A DNA stretch of 64,000 nt from Psococerastis gibbosa (Eukaryota > Arthropoda > Insecta > Psocodea > Psocidae). Position 1 is the stretch's first letter. The number at the start of each line of letters is the position of its first letter. The stretch spans positions 30,465,419 to 30,529,418 of the forward strand of contig OZ020486.1 of the NCBI GenBank assembly GCA_963971405.1, in the 5' to 3' direction. Shown piece by piece: positions 34,481 to 46,433 of this stretch. A program made the position numbers and the translations under genes. Under the pieces are notes generated by a model. The model saw only the letters and a program-made list of their open reading frames with translations. It was not told the DNA's origin and made no database searches.

Positions 34481-34984
34481 AGAGCTATACCAAACATATC
34501 ACACCCCTTTGATGTAATACTCCTCAACATTGTTATTTATGATATGTGGCGGTCCATAACATGCTTATTGGCCACAGTTTTTGAATTCCTTCCTCCCGAC
34601 AACTTAACTTTCCATTATTTCTTACAAAATCAAGTTCAATAATCGTGGCTAATTGGTGATAGAAACTTGCACGCATCATGTATCAGAATGCTGATGAACT
34701 TTTTTTCTAATATACTGTATTTGAAACTTTTGACAGCTCTACGATAAATATTTGATTCAGTATACCTATTGTTTCCCCCTCCGATTTTGTCTTAAAATAG
34801 GTCTATCCAGTCAATATTCTTAGGATGTCACATAATATAATAATTTTAAAACGCACCTGAACAAAACCATGCCATAATTTCCTGCGAATTCGCGATTATG
34901 CAAAAATGCAACACATACATATACAGAAGGCAGCCAAATGACGTCTTATAATAATGATATATTAATATATTATATTTATCTATA

Positions 34985-35130
34985 AAGCGAGTAAAACATA
35001 TCGAAGAAGAAGACGAGGATGGCCCAGGCTAACAATAAAAGCGAAAGACCTCAGAATTAATAATTGTAGGAACAACTGCAGCCGAAGTACAGAACCGCAA
35101 GGGCTGGAAGAGAACCTGCCGCATCGCTGA
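34985..35130 (+). mobile_element. Possible LINE 3' remnant
   Basis: Frames contain TTAAEVQNRKGWKRTCRIAD, which resembles the basic A-x-x-R-x-x-W-R-x end of LINE polyproteins, with several stops. Low confidence because it is short and has no tail or target duplication. Confidence 0.3.
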
Positions 35131-35938
35131 CCCCCCCTAAGAATAAAAGCGAGGAAAAAGGAAAAAAAATTAAAATTAAAATATACAGCCTATAAATTAT
35201 ACACTATTTGTATCTAGTTAGTAGGTATAGTTGGTACTCATTATCACATTATACATTATAAATGGCTAATAATAATTTTAAAAAAATCATAAATATTTAA
35301 GTTTTTTACTTTCTTTACTTCACTTTCTACTTATCCTTAATTTAAAGGCGTTAAGAGCTATTTAAACGTAAATCCTCTCCACGTTAGCAACTAAATGTAT
35401 TCCCAGAGGGTTCAATATTGTATGGGAATGTGATTGTAATGCAATAAAACTGGTTGCACAGCCAAATGGATGCTGGTGGATGCAATAAGCAAATCATGCA
35501 CGATATAATACGGTCAGCAACATAATCATATAGCTCCAAATTGAGAGTTAGTCTCCCAGAGGGGCCGCGAACACAGTTTCAAAGGTAACTTATATTACTA
35601 AATGATGTGTTTGTTGTGTCCTCCGGGGTATTGCTGCCCTAAATTATGAGAGGGAAATTTAGTATTTCGGGCCTAATCCCTTTTCACCGAGCGTATTGCT
35701 TACTAAATTTCAATCTGATGGCTGAGCAAAAACAATTTTGAATTTTGTAAGTATCGCATAGTGTCCTATGGGCCCTCACCGTGGCCTGGGACTCTGCCAA
35801 AAATCTACTACTAAGTATCGTATAAAATTGATCAAAATGAAATTGAAAGGGGGAACTCAGATGCCAAATTCGGTCAGCGGTCAGTGACGTCAATTTTCTT
35901 AGAATAAAAATGGAGTAGTGTCACCAATACACTTTGTG

Positions 35939-36055
35939 TTATGTAGTGGTAACGATGTCCCGGAAAGGCAAAGATCGTGGGTTCGAATACCGCATTGTCC
36001 AGTTTTTTATTCTCAATTTTGGGAAATAATATCCTAAGGAGGTTACCTTTTCAAT
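35939..36055 (+). repeat. tRNA-cored inverted-repeat element, copy D
   Basis: Core GTAGTGGTAACGATGTCCCG, then AAAGATCGTGGGTTCGAATA with a B box (GGTTCGAATAC), followed by the right arm CCAGTTTTTTATTCTCAATT and AAGGAGGTTACCTTTTCAA. The arm stops where a LINE fragment begins. A left arm is not evident. Confidence 0.6.
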
Positions 36056-36400
36056 CTTCTTCTTCTTATTATGCCTCTTCTTGCGAATATTGGCGATTAT
36101 TATGGCAATTTGGACTTCGGAGACTCTGCTGCTCTGAAAAGGGAAGTCGTGCTCTTGCCAAACCACTGCCTCAGATTTTTCAACCAATGTGCTTCTTCTA
36201 CCGGTAGCCGTCAATCTTCTCTTGGATTATAACATGCAGAAGGCGATATTTTTTGTTTTTCTTAGCATGGTCGCAGTATGTTAGTTTCCGTTTCTTAATC
36301 GTCAGCAGCAACTCCGCTTCTGTATCCATTTGCCTAAGGACCTTGGTATTAGGGACACGATCCCTCCAAGATATACGCAGCATTCGTTCCATTCACAAGG
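36056..36400 (-). mobile_element. RTE-like LINE 3' fragment
   Basis: Minus-strand frames ERMLRISWRDRVPNTKVLRQ...IKKRKLTYCDHAKKNKKYR and, after a frameshift, STLVEKSEAVVWQEH...SEVQIAIIIANIRKK match the last about 110 residues of the RTE-like protein at 55527-57433 (LLKISWRDHIRNEEILNRVG...VQIAQMIANLQR). It ends in a (CTT)n run on the + strand, that is a (GAA)n tail, and interrupts the arm of tRNA-cored copy D. Confidence 0.85.
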
Positions 36401-36870
36401 TAAACTTACCAACTGCTTGTATAAAGTCATTATTCTATTTCCAGCGCTATTCCGAATGTACGAAAAATTTGCCCTGACCGCGACCCGCAGGAAGCCAAAG
36501 CACAATTTAAACTGCTTTCTTTCTTGTGCTGCACCGCTGTTTTCAGATCTGTTTATTTTTTATTTTTCATGCATTTAATTTAATTGTAAATTAAAAAATG
36601 TGTTTTAACAATATATATATATTTTTTAAATATAATTATAGGCACAAATAATAATAGTAATATATGGGTTTCTTAGACAAATTTAATTTCTTAACGATTA
36701 TTTGGGTATTACTAATTCGGGTTGTTATAACACGTTTTTCTAAAGTTTTTGTTATTTTTGGCTTATTTATTAGTTATAGGGCTGAGGTAGGATTGAAATG
36801 AATTCTACAAAAACTTTCATGATTGTAAGATTGTGTATGAATGTTGGTAGTACTAGAGTACTACGTATAT

Positions 36871-37025
36871 AGGAGGGATGAGACATTCGAGTGCACCAAA
36901 AATGTTTTTGTGAAAACTAAGCCACCTGGTACGTTTTTTCAATGGCTGGTCATAGGAGAAATGACATCAAGCGGGCCCAGATTTCAAAATAAATTTATGG
37001 CACGCTCGAATCTCCCATATCACCT
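36871..37025. mobile_element. Foldback MITE (AGGAGGGATGGGACATT ends), copy 2
   Basis: 155-bp element with ends AGGAGGGATGAGACATTCGA and, in reverse complement, AGGTGATATGGGAGATTCGA. Its core GCCACCTGGTACGTTTTTT is the reverse complement of the core of 32354-32519. No flanking duplication was recognised. Confidence 0.7.
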
Positions 37026-37504
37026 AACTAATATTGAACTCTAAGTAAAACCTAGCACATTTACTCACAGGAGCGTTTACTAGGACATGGTGGGAAGCTC
37101 CCTAAAGAAAATGAGTTGATGTAAAGCGTATCGGGTAAATTGAAAAAAGGTTTAGATTCGGCAGAGCTTGGACATTTACTAATACAAAAACGTTCCATTT
37201 TTATGGGGCATCGTCTCGGCACGATTTTTTATGGCCATGACAATTCGCGAGTGTTGTTAATAAAACTGCCAGGTGTTGTTGTTTCCTCGATTTATACGGC
37301 TACTTATTTCGCTGTAAGCCTCCCTTAACGGCTCCACCGCCTGCTATTGCTAAGACGAGTGGCAAAATGTGCTTTGCTCGCATAAAGTTTTTAAGACGTT
37401 TATCGTATTAAATTCAGAGAATTATGACGGTTTTATACGATGTACAGGAATGTAACTTTTATTTTTTGTAAATGGGTGGAATGTATTTTTTGCTTTTCTA
37501 TTTA

Positions 37505-37705
37505 TACTATTGTAGTACAGAAGTATAAGGAAGCTTTGTTATGGTCGAAATATTTGATTTTAGGATTTTAGTAGAACTGATTTACACGTTTTGAGGTCCC
37601 AGGAACCCAATAAAGAGTATTTTTACGAAATATCTGTCTGTCGGTTTGTGGGCAAGCTACCCGATGGATTTTGATGAAATTTGGCATTTGGGTTCAAAAA
37701 AATCA
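37505..37705 (+). repeat. DR1 fragment
   Basis: Left third of DR1: TATAAGGAAGCTTTGTTATG, TTACACGTTTTGAGGTCCCA, TATCTGTCTGTCGG and GATGAAATTTGGCAT. Truncated after AAAATCATACCTCAG. Confidence 0.75.
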
Positions 37706-38660
37706 TACCTCAGTCATTAGTGCTATTTCGAATATTGTAGTCAGAAACATTTTGCCATTTTCCCCTCCCAATGATGATAAGGTAGATCCTCAGTTTTACG
37801 TAAGTAGATACCCCTTTGAATATAGAGTGGGTATCTCTATTTTGAAGAAGTTCTGGGTGGGTTTCTATTCAGAAAACCAGGCATTATAATCCTGTTGCTA
37901 TCATTTTAAGTAGAAAATGCTCGAATCGTTTAACTTATAAACTGCAATAATTTATTTAAACTCAAACAAATAACAAAAATCTAATAAATATCTACTTCCA
38001 CTAAACGAAATGAAGCCCGGCTTCGTCGAACATGAAGATTCAAAGGTATCCTTTAACTTACTCGAGCGCTCTAGCTGCTTCAGGCGTTTTTGTAACGCAC
38101 AGCCGCAAAAACCTTTGCGAGACAGACGAGACAAAAAACAACGACAGTCCTAATGAAGATATCGTAACTGCTAAAAACCCTCAAAGGAAACAACAATATT
38201 GAATAAGAAACACGAACCCTGATTAGATAGCTTTAACAACATTGGAAATTCGAGGTGGCGATGGCCAAGTTGCCAAGAAATCCGAACCTTTCCGGGGTAA
38301 TAACAGAAAAAAATGTTGGAACCCCGAGACACTTTGTAAATTGAAATCTAAATGAGAATCGATTTATCAAACTACAACACAATTTCGATTTATTTCTCCT
38401 CCCCCCCCCCCCTCGCCTACTTTTCCTTCTACTTTCCCGTCTCCCATCTCCATTTTTGACTGGATTATTCGTCAACCTCAGCCTTTTGCTTTTACTGGCT
38501 TCTTTGGTTAGATAAAAAGTCTGAGTCTATAAATAAATTGTGTCACCGAAACTTGCGGGGCTTATCGAAAAATCGTGAAAACGAGGCAAAAGAGAAATAA
38601 TAATAAAAAGTGGCTTGAAGCTGAGATCAACGGCGTAGTCCGACAACCCACTGTACTTCT
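37706..38660. other. Intronic, no gene recognised
   Basis: Nothing supported. A C-tract is at 38401-38412 within a basic minus-strand low-complexity frame. Confidence 0.4.
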
Positions 38661-38825
38661 GACTTCGATGGCCAGGTGGTAACGTGCTTGCACTTGTGCG
38701 AGTCTTTACACGCCATGCAATCGGAGACGTGTCGTACTCATCACGGGTAATAACCTACAGAGGCGACTGAAAAGGTCAATCGGATACATTCATTAATTTG
38801 TTTGTATGCGATATATCGTTTTATA
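38661..38825 (+). repeat. SINE-B-like repeat, copy 3
   Basis: Forward copy GATGGCCAGGTGGTAACGTG, CACTTGTGCGAGTCTTTACA, GGAGACGTGTCGTACTC, AGAGGCGACTGAAAAGGTCA, then GTTTGTATGCGATAT. It shows the intact sequence (CGACTGAA) at which the RTE-like LINE inserted in the 55.5-kb copy. Confidence 0.8.
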
Positions 38826-40322
38826 AAAATTAAAATTAAAAAAAATATATATATATATCTCGACCTGAGGACAGGTCTCTCTTGACCACTGCTGTGATGA
38901 TGTGGTCAGCAACAAGCCCAGCTGCCGCGTTTAGTACGGATGCTAGGCGTTTTCCATTTTTGAGTCGAGTTAGATCTTGACCTTGATCTTCCGCTGCTGG
39001 TTCTCTACTAACAGGACTATTCCGGATTTACTGTCCATTGAGTTACATCGAGGGTCTTTTAACTTAAAAGGCGTTTTTAGGTCCAAAATGCCGTTATTGA
39101 CGCTGAAGAAAAAAACTGCACCATAATAATATTGGATTCTGTTCCATAGATCTTATTAGCTTATCATCGAAAACTTCCATAGATGCGATTCCCCCTTAAG
39201 AGACAACAGGAGATACCTTACAAATGCACAAAATCAAACATCACACGACCGTGAGCAATCCTCTAGGATTGGTAAATAGAAGAAATTATACTCATAATTT
39301 CATTTTGATGTAAAGTAAAGCAAAACTTTATTAAAAGAAAAAGTATACAATTTTAGTATTAGTGGTTGAGAGGGGCACCGTTAAAATTTTCCCGTGATGG
39401 GCCCCTCAAAATAAGACTAATGTTAACGTGGCCGTTACTATAACACCTAATGACAACAGTTATGGAGCTGGAATTGCATAAAAAAACGAGTTGCCCCGTG
39501 GAAAGAAATCCAATTAATTATATGTCAGTTTTTTGTCATCCGGAGTTAGTGAAGACTTCTTCTACTAATTCCTCAATGATGGATATCGATCGATATTCCT
39601 GGGAAATGTGACTGCACAAAAAACGTGTAACAAACAAATGAAAGCATAAATTTATGAGCCAAACATCCAGGATCTAATTTGAAAATTCCTTCAGCCATAT
39701 CTAGGTCACCCAGCGGGTGGATATTCCGTTTAACCGTTTCCTTAAGCACAACTGTCAAAAATTGGAATGAAATATACAACAATACCGCACATTTGTCGGA
39801 GGTAGTCCATTATTTATTTGAGTGTAATACCCGGGGTTAAGAGAGCAATAGTAGGAGAATAGCCGGGCTATGGTGAGGTTTGCGGGGTAATAGAGACGGG
39901 ATAGCAGTGCACTAAATCACACCGACTGCTTGAAAACTGTCTCGACCAAGGGATTTACGGCCCTGACACCATACCATTATCAAATGCCGCTGTGTCTTAA
40001 CTAACACAAATCAATTTACGTCTGGTAGATTTAGCCAGCGCTGACATGTTCACTGTTGCTGAAAGGACATTTTCAGGTTCGAATCGAGTTGAAATTTTCA
40101 TAGTTAAATAGAGTGATAAAGTGGTTGGCCCACATGGGGAGTTAACATGGGGAGTGCTAGTATGGGGCGGCGAGAATAAATAGTAGAAAAAGAAGAATAC
40201 TAGAGCCTCACCTCGACAAAGGTGGCACTATACCTAGATGGTATGGACTGATACCATTACCAATGCCACTGTGTCTTAGCTGATACAAATCAGTCAGATG
40301 TTAATGTCCCTGACGCTAATAT
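38826..40322. other. Intronic, no gene recognised
   Basis: AT-rich with an (AT)n run at about 38850. No domains or element ends supported. Confidence 0.4.
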
Positions 40323-40638
40323 CAGTGGCGTAGCCAAGGGGGGGGGGGGTCAGCGGGGTCCGGTACCCCACCCCCAGAATTTAGCAAAATATCAATCTCT
40401 TTTTAGATATTTATCTAAAAAAAATACGCCGGGGAGACCCCGGTCCCCCTTTTCCCGGTTTTGTTAAGAAAGTTATCGCCTGCAAAATAATTTTTTTTCA
40501 GGCCTAACTTTTAAAAAACAATTCCCGGGGGGGGGGAGGTAGCGCGAAATTAAACACCACCTCATTCAAAAACCTATCGTAAGCGGGCAAACTTTATGAA
40601 AACTGGAAACCCAACAAAAATTTCTCGCTACGCCACAG
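40323..40638. mobile_element. Short hAT-like G/C-tract element, copy 4
   Basis: 316-bp element with termini CAGTGGCGTAGCCAAGG and, inverted, CTGTGGCGTAGCGAG. Flanks GCTAATAT and GATAATGT agree at six of eight bases, consistent with a decayed 8-bp target duplication. Poly-G follows the left end, and a second G-tract lies further in. The GGCGTAGCC-type terminus is seen in many invertebrate genomes. Confidence 0.8.
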
Positions 40639-40789
40639 GATAATGTTTCAGGTTTGAATCCATTTTAGGAATTCAATTTTGTAACGTTAAGTCGAGAGAT
40701 AAAGGGGTTTGTCCAGATGGGTTAACAGAAAGAAAATGAAGAATACGAGAGCTGTTTGAAAGTTAAGAGGCGGGATAGTACATCACAAC

Positions 40790-40940
40790 CAACGGTGGAA
40801 CCACGGGGGGGGGGGGGGGGTAAGAGGGTCATGGCTCCCCCTAAATGAGTAAATTCATAAGATAATAAGATACATAGTTAAAATAAAAATAAACAAATAA
40901 ATACACCCCCCCCCTAAATTTTCCGCTGGATCCGCCCTTG
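40790..40940. mobile_element. Short hAT-like G/C-tract element, copy 5
   Basis: 151-bp element with ends CAACGGTGGAACCACGG and, inverted, CAAGGGCGGATCCAGCGG, flanked by perfect ATCACAAC (40782-40789, 40941-40948). Poly-G sits inside the left end and poly-C inside the right. Confidence 0.88.
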
Positions 40941-41269
40941 ATCACAACTGTCTCGATGAAGGGAGTTACATAAAGAAAACTTTTCTTATTTTATTTTTTA
41001 TTTTTTATCTGAATCAAATACTGCTGCAATTATAGACTCCCTTCACTAACTCTAATTAATTTCAGCAATGAATCCATAGAGTTGATTAGTTGTGTTGTTG
41101 CACTGTGGCGTTTTAGGTTTGAATAATTAATTCACTGAGTTATATGGTCATCATAAATATTATATACTAGTTCATTTGACTAAAGTAATCTGAAAGTATC
41201 ACAAAGAAAAACTGCGTCAACGTTCTAAAACAGGAAACTACAGAAATGATACACACAAAATATAGGAAC

Positions 41270-42145
41270 CACCAGAAAATTTTTACCGATAGGTCGGTTG
41301 ACGGTCAGGCGTGTATAATCAAAGCTCAGGGGAAAGATGCTACGTTCCTACATATGCTTCTTCAAGTATGGATCCAGAACAAATTGCTATAAATGCCGCA
41401 CTGCAATGTTGTATGATATATAACAATCAAGAAATTTGTATCCTAACGGATTCCAGATCAGCTCTTCAAGCACTGTCACGGTAATTTCCAGGACCCTATC
41501 ACTTTCGTATGGAGGAAACAAGAAAGCTAATGAAAAATTTAATAAGCAAATAAAATAAGATAACGATGCAATGGATCCCTGCTCCCTGCGGTGTCTCTGG
41601 AAATGAAATAGCTGATAGCATAGCAAAAGATGCGACAAAAATGGCACCAATTCAAGAACCCCAGTTTTCATTAACACACTGTAAGAATGCTGCTGACAGA
41701 GTCCTACGCCAAGAATGGATACAGAGATGGAGGGTTTCCCCCACTGGTAGAACCCTGTACGCAATACAACCTAAGCCGGCTTCAGCAGTACAATAAACAG
41801 AAACGTTGCATCCTTTGCTGCTAGAGCAAGAACAGTCCACATTACTACCAATGAATACTTGCACCGTTTCCATCTAATCGAATCTCCAGTATGCCATGAA
41901 TATTGTGGTCTAGCTAATGAAACACTGGAGCACATACTCCTGCAGTGCTTAGCCCCATGCACACAACGGGACAAGCTACGCGATCAGGTTGGACACAAGG
42001 AGGGCGGGCATCAAAAGATCCTGTGCACGCCGAACATGTCGACACTAGCATCAAGGGCATTTCTGAGACATCATGCAGTTGGCATCACCTGAGCTGGAAG
42101 CCCTGTGCTAAGAAGTAAGGAGTAAGTAAGTAAGAAGTAAGTAAT
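41270..42145 (+). mobile_element. Degenerate LINE with RNase H and Cys/His C-terminus
   Basis: Frames read in succession: FTDRSVDGQAC (RNase H opening T-D-x-S), LTDSRSALQAL (second RNase H block), WIPAPCGVSGNEIADSIAKD (the W-x-P-x-H-x-G-x-x-G-N-x-x-A-D block, with C for H), and finally CHEYCGLANETLEHILLQC, a C-x2-C...H-x4-C motif. This order is that of I/R1/Jockey-type LINE 3' ends. Several frameshifts and stops are present. It ends in an AAGTAAGTAAGT-rich tail. Confidence 0.85.
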
Positions 42146-43766
42146 CTGAAAGTATTAGGCAAGGTGATAATAGCACTAACTTAGGCTTTGAATGATAAAA
42201 GCAATTATATCCGCATTGTCTTTCTGTACCACGATGGTCGGATTTGGAGCTAATAGAGACAGCTCTGAAATTGTCTCAACGGATTAACTACACCACTGTA
42301 TAGATAAAGGTAGAGTTCATATCGCTTTGAAGAATGCATTTTTCCTCCTCAGGAACAGAACACAGTGGAATAGCTTCCGTATTGTATTGTCAGATGTTGT
42401 CTTATTTGAAAGGACGGGAGAAGGAAGCAAACGTAATGGAAGACCGGAGAAATGGCAGGTACACCGAACAGAGATAGGCTAGCAGTGTAGTAAATCACAC
42501 AGAATTCTTGAAAACTGTCTCGACCAAGGGATTTACTGACACCACACCATTATCAAATGGCTCGGCGTCTTAACCGAGACAAATCAATTTGCTAGTTAAT
42601 TAGAAAGCTTTCCAACAATGGTGTTCCCCTTATGCTCTCACATCTGTCCAGTCTCCATTACGAATTCAAGCATTTGGGAGGCTTGTCAGGGAAATTATGG
42701 ACAATTAGCTAAAAGAAAATGTAATATGTTAATTTTAATTACTGCATTATTGTGATGTTACTCGTAATTATGTTAATTTCTTTACAAGCTCCCAGCCAAA
42801 GGCACGCCGCATCCGGGAGATAGGTATTTCAGAAATAATAGAAATCTTAATATTGCTTGTGAAATTGTTTGTACGAGATTAACCTTTATTGATAACGTAG
42901 CGTAACGTAAAATTTTCAAAGTTTTCTGCATCCCTAGAATGAAACACTGTTCAATTTAAAATTATTAATTATAACACGTCGTCTCTAAGGAGTAGTTGAC
43001 TGTTGACTACTGTATATACGTTCTTGTTTTCATTTGAATAAATCCGAGGTTGAGTAAATGACTGGTTCATATCGAGAAAATGGATGGGTAAAAAAGTAAA
43101 AACGTAAAAAAGGAAAGCAGAATACATGGGAAGACCTAAGAGGTGGATGGATGAAGTGAAAAGCTTTAGATTAATATAGCAATGCTGGCAATTGACGTCA
43201 TTTTCGACAAAATTAAAGCAAGAGTCAAAATGAGCTAGCGAAGCAAAGAAAGTGCTAAGGAAGGGAGTGCGGTTTAATTTAAAATACCCTGGCTGCAAAC
43301 AATGAAATGAGAGCGGAGCAAACTCTTTCAAATGAAAATAAAAAGTTTGTTCTGCCTGTCATCACAAGCTCGTAAAAAACAAAACTTTCAAAAATGGAAT
43401 TACTCGTCACGGGTAGGTAACTGTCTTCATTGTTTTAGAGCTGTGTCGCAACCTAAAAAGAACCGATTCTTGTCGGTAATGTAGATCTTGCACAACTCAT
43501 TGAAATTTTTAGTAAGGTATATTTCTTGTAAAAATGCTGAGTGCGCAGTGCCATGCTATTTGTTCAACTTTAAGGCATTAGATTGCTAAATGCTAATTTC
43601 GGATTTTTTGTTTTTGCTTTGCTCATACTTAAAGTTGTTCTGTAAGACAATCATTCCTGAATGAATACATTTCATTCAATCTCCAGTCAGGATCGATAAT
43701 TCTTGCAAATGTTACCGAGTTTGTCTGTCATGATTGGAATATGCATAAGTATATTTTATTATTATA
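42146..43766. other. Intronic; possible LINE debris only
   Basis: AT-rich. At about 43094-43180 a frame reads RKAEYMGRPKRWMDEVKSF, resembling a LINE C-terminus (G-R-P-K-R-W-M-D), but it is short and unsupported by a tail. Nothing else recognised. Confidence 0.35.
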
Positions 43767-43875
43767 CAGGGAAAACACGGTAATACGGTCCGTGGCTAAT
43801 CCGGCACCCCTTGTAATCCGGCATATCCAACTATCACTGTATATAATTTATTTCAGTAAATCTTCACTAATATAA

Positions 43876-44395
43876 AGCGGTGTCCACACTGCCGCCGCTG
43901 CGTTGGCACTTGGCTGTTGACACTGCCAATTTGGGGACGTGGGCGTTGGCATATACCGCTGATCCAACGGTTTGCCACAGAAAATTGCTAAGGCGCGGTT
44001 TCCACCGACCGGCTAGGGCTAAATACAAATACGGTGACGTGGCAGCAGACATTCAAGACTTAGGCGGGGTTTCCACCGACCTCGCATTGCATTCTTGAAT
44101 GTCTTGAATGTCTGCTACCACGTCACCGTATTTGTTTTTAGCCCTAGCCGGTCGGTGGAAACCCCGCCTAAAGTGTAGGTCTCCATCAAAGGAAGCCAGC
44201 AGCGAGAGCGGGTAGTGGGGAAGAGCCAACCGTTGGTTCCACAAGGCACGCAGGTATCGTATATCCTCCTAGTAAATCCACCTTGGCGGAATTTTTGCGG
44301 CTGAATGCCAACTCTCGGTGTGGACGGGAGGCCAACAACCAGATTTTCCGCGTTGGCAGTGCCAACAGCCAACGCGGCATAGTGTGGACACAGCT
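43876..44395. mobile_element. TIR element inside pogo-like element
   Basis: 520-bp element with inverted ends AGCGGTGTCCACACTGCCGC and, in reverse complement, AGCTGTGTCCACACTATGCC, further matched by GTTGGCACTTGGCTGTTG-like arms. Flanks are TAA on both sides (43873-43875, 44396-44398). It is interrupted by a smaller element at 43992-44168. Noncoding. Confidence 0.8.
43992..44168. mobile_element. PIF/Harbinger-like MITE, copy 2 (innermost)
   Basis: 177-bp palindromic element with TAA on both flanks (43989-43991, 44169-44171). Arms carry GGTTTCCACCGACCGGCTAG and ACGTGGCAGCAGACATTCAA in inverted order. It belongs to the family at 20298 and 47415. Confidence 0.85.
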
Positions 44396-44629
44396 TAATG
44401 CATGATTTAAGAAGTTGTATCCACTATTGTGCTCGACGCATCTTGTCCCAGTTTCAATTTCACTAGGTCTACACATCATATCGGTCAAGCGTGCGTTCAG
44501 CAGTACGATTTTCAGTTCAGATAGAATCTTAACACTTTGACTTCTAATCTTTCAGATTACACGGTCTGTGGTAGTAATCGGACTAATTCGATAGTCCGAC
44601 ACGTTTGCTATATTACCTCAGTTCTACTG

Positions 44630-45954
44630 TATTAATTTGTTATTTGTATTTTTTATTTTACATACCAACATAAACACATCACATTTTTCTGTTAAGAACC
44701 CACCCATAACAGGAGTCTGGATAGCTGCTAAATATACTCACAAGGACTAGCATGCGTAGCAGTCAGCAGAGAAATACTCGTAGCTTACAGTCGGACCAAT
44801 TAATGATAATGAGCACTTTGTTTATTCAAATACTTGCATAAAAAAATTAAACATATTGAACTCAGTGTTTCCTGTTCGCACTGTATAGTATTAAAAAAAG
44901 ATCGGGACTAAAAAAAATCACTATTCTATTCACTGGATGGGAGCTACTGACTTGAAGGTTATGGGGTTCCTTTCCAAAAAATCACGTTGCATCAGTGTAA
45001 GACATGTATTTTTGAGTCTGTATGGGGGAGGGGGTTGTCATACACATGCACGGTGCGTATGAATTATGCATTAACCTCCCCACCTCTTGGAATTTTCTCA
45101 AGAAACTCGAGGAGGTTTTCATCCCACTGACGGTATTTTTGTACGGCTGTCACTTGAGAACCTCGCCTGTCTCCCCCTCCCTACATATAGCTTTTGCATT
45201 TATGGCAAAAACATCCCCTATTGTTACTCTGTCACTGGGCTTACACAATGCGGAGGGAAAATCTGGTAAAAATAAAAATGGTACGGGTACTTCTTGTAAC
45301 TGCAAATTCCGTACTTAAAACTACTAACATGTATGTTGTATGTATCGGAGATTTAGTAATTCAATAACTGTTCATTTCGGCGGGCATTGAAGGTTTTCTA
45401 CGCAGAAGGAGGCTGCAATGGATAAGACAACAGCTACCTGGCAGACCAAGAAAAATTGGATCGACCTGCTGGAAATATGAAGTCCAGTGGGCAGGTAAGT
45501 ATAGTCAAAAGAAAGTCACTTTCATACGCACTGTACGTATTAATTTTATTTACATTCGGTGCATGAAAGCCTAAGCAAGTAAAAGTCACCCCATGTATAG
45601 CGGATTAATTTGATGGACGTGTCTAAAATGGCGTGAACAGTCTTAAACATTCGTGTTTGGAGTAAACACATGAAGCATGTTAGCCATTGCAGCGTTAGCC
45701 ACGGCAATTAAGTCGTGGTCCGGGCGGGGGGAGGGAGGGGCAGAGTTCAGTGGAGCGTGCCCCATCCCCCCGCATTAGTGTCTGTGCACCCGCCTGTGCT
45801 AAATCACTTCGACAGCACCCCCCTCCCCCCCCCCACACGGGCAGTCTCTGCATGCAAACCAACTCACCCTTCACCTATTTCTTGAAATGGAATATTTTTT
45901 ATGCTGTAGGCGTTGATTTATCTTGTTTACTATGTAGCATAAATTGTTCGAATG
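44630..45954. other. Intronic, no gene recognised
   Basis: Contains G- and C-tracts at 45723-45832 and short frames without domains. A GRPRK-containing frame near 45400-45480 is too short to call. Confidence 0.4.
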
Positions 45955-46420
45955 ACTAGCTGGGCAAGGATGGACGTAAGGGCGTGGTGCTGTGCGGTGA
46001 ACTGATACCTTAACCTGACAGTCCCACTAGCTCCCGATCGGAACATTACCAGGGTGTTTATTGTTGTTTTCTGTATGCACAGCACTGCACTCATACCGGA
46101 CTACTAGCCGGACGTGGCAGCCTGTACGGTGTACTGATACCGTCACCTGGGAGCCCCACTAGCTCCTCGAGTCCTCGTCTTCAAATAGTCAGCGTGTTTA
46201 TTGTTGTCTTCTGTATGTACAGCACTAGACTCATATCGGCCTGTGCGATGAACTGACCGCGTCACCCCACAGTCCTACTAGCTCTTCGTAGTCACAATTC
46301 AGTTAGTCAGTAGATTGTTATTCTCTGCAAGTATGACGATTTGAGGAACCTAGCGGCCTCTGTGGTGTACCGATGTCGTCTCCCGACAGTCCCACTAGGT
46401 GCCTGTCGTAAAATAGTCAT
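45955..46420 (-). pseudogene. Decayed tandem copies of part of Ig exon 2
   Basis: Four degenerate units of roughly 125 bases, at about 45955-46040, 46085-46160, 46215-46290 and 46340-46410, repeat the 3' half of exon 2. The best copy reads G-S-stop-WDCQVKVSVHRTA and keeps GCCCTTACGTCCA from the exon (real exon: GEWECQVTASEFTAQ). Others keep SQVTVSVHRTG, DCGVTRSVHRTG and WDCRETTSVHHRG. A TAG (in one copy followed by a second TAG) takes the place of the Glu before Trp. Donor-like GGTATGAGTG lies after one unit. No acceptor or exon 5' half is included, so these look non-coding. Confidence 0.65.
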
Positions 46421-46433
46421 TTATGGCACTCAC

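Larger units (their letters stand above)
43767..44629. mobile_element. pogo/Tigger-like element with nested insertions
   Basis: 863-bp unit flanked by TA on each side. Ends CAGGGAAAACACGGTAATAC and, inverted, CAGTAGAACTGAGGTAATAT agree at most positions, and CGG/CCGGC-rich subterminal sequence lies inside the left end. TA target sites and CAGTNGAAC termini are typical of pogo/Tigger elements. No transposase remains. Most of its interior is two later insertions (43876-44395 and 43992-44168). Confidence 0.65.

Noticed and set aside
44053..44488. Minus-strand frames of 63 to 100 codons
   Set aside because: They fall entirely within nested palindromic transposable elements.
45400..45480. Possible LINE C-terminus (GRPRK motif)
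   Set aside because: Too short, no tail or target duplication, and the motif is common by chance in basic frames.
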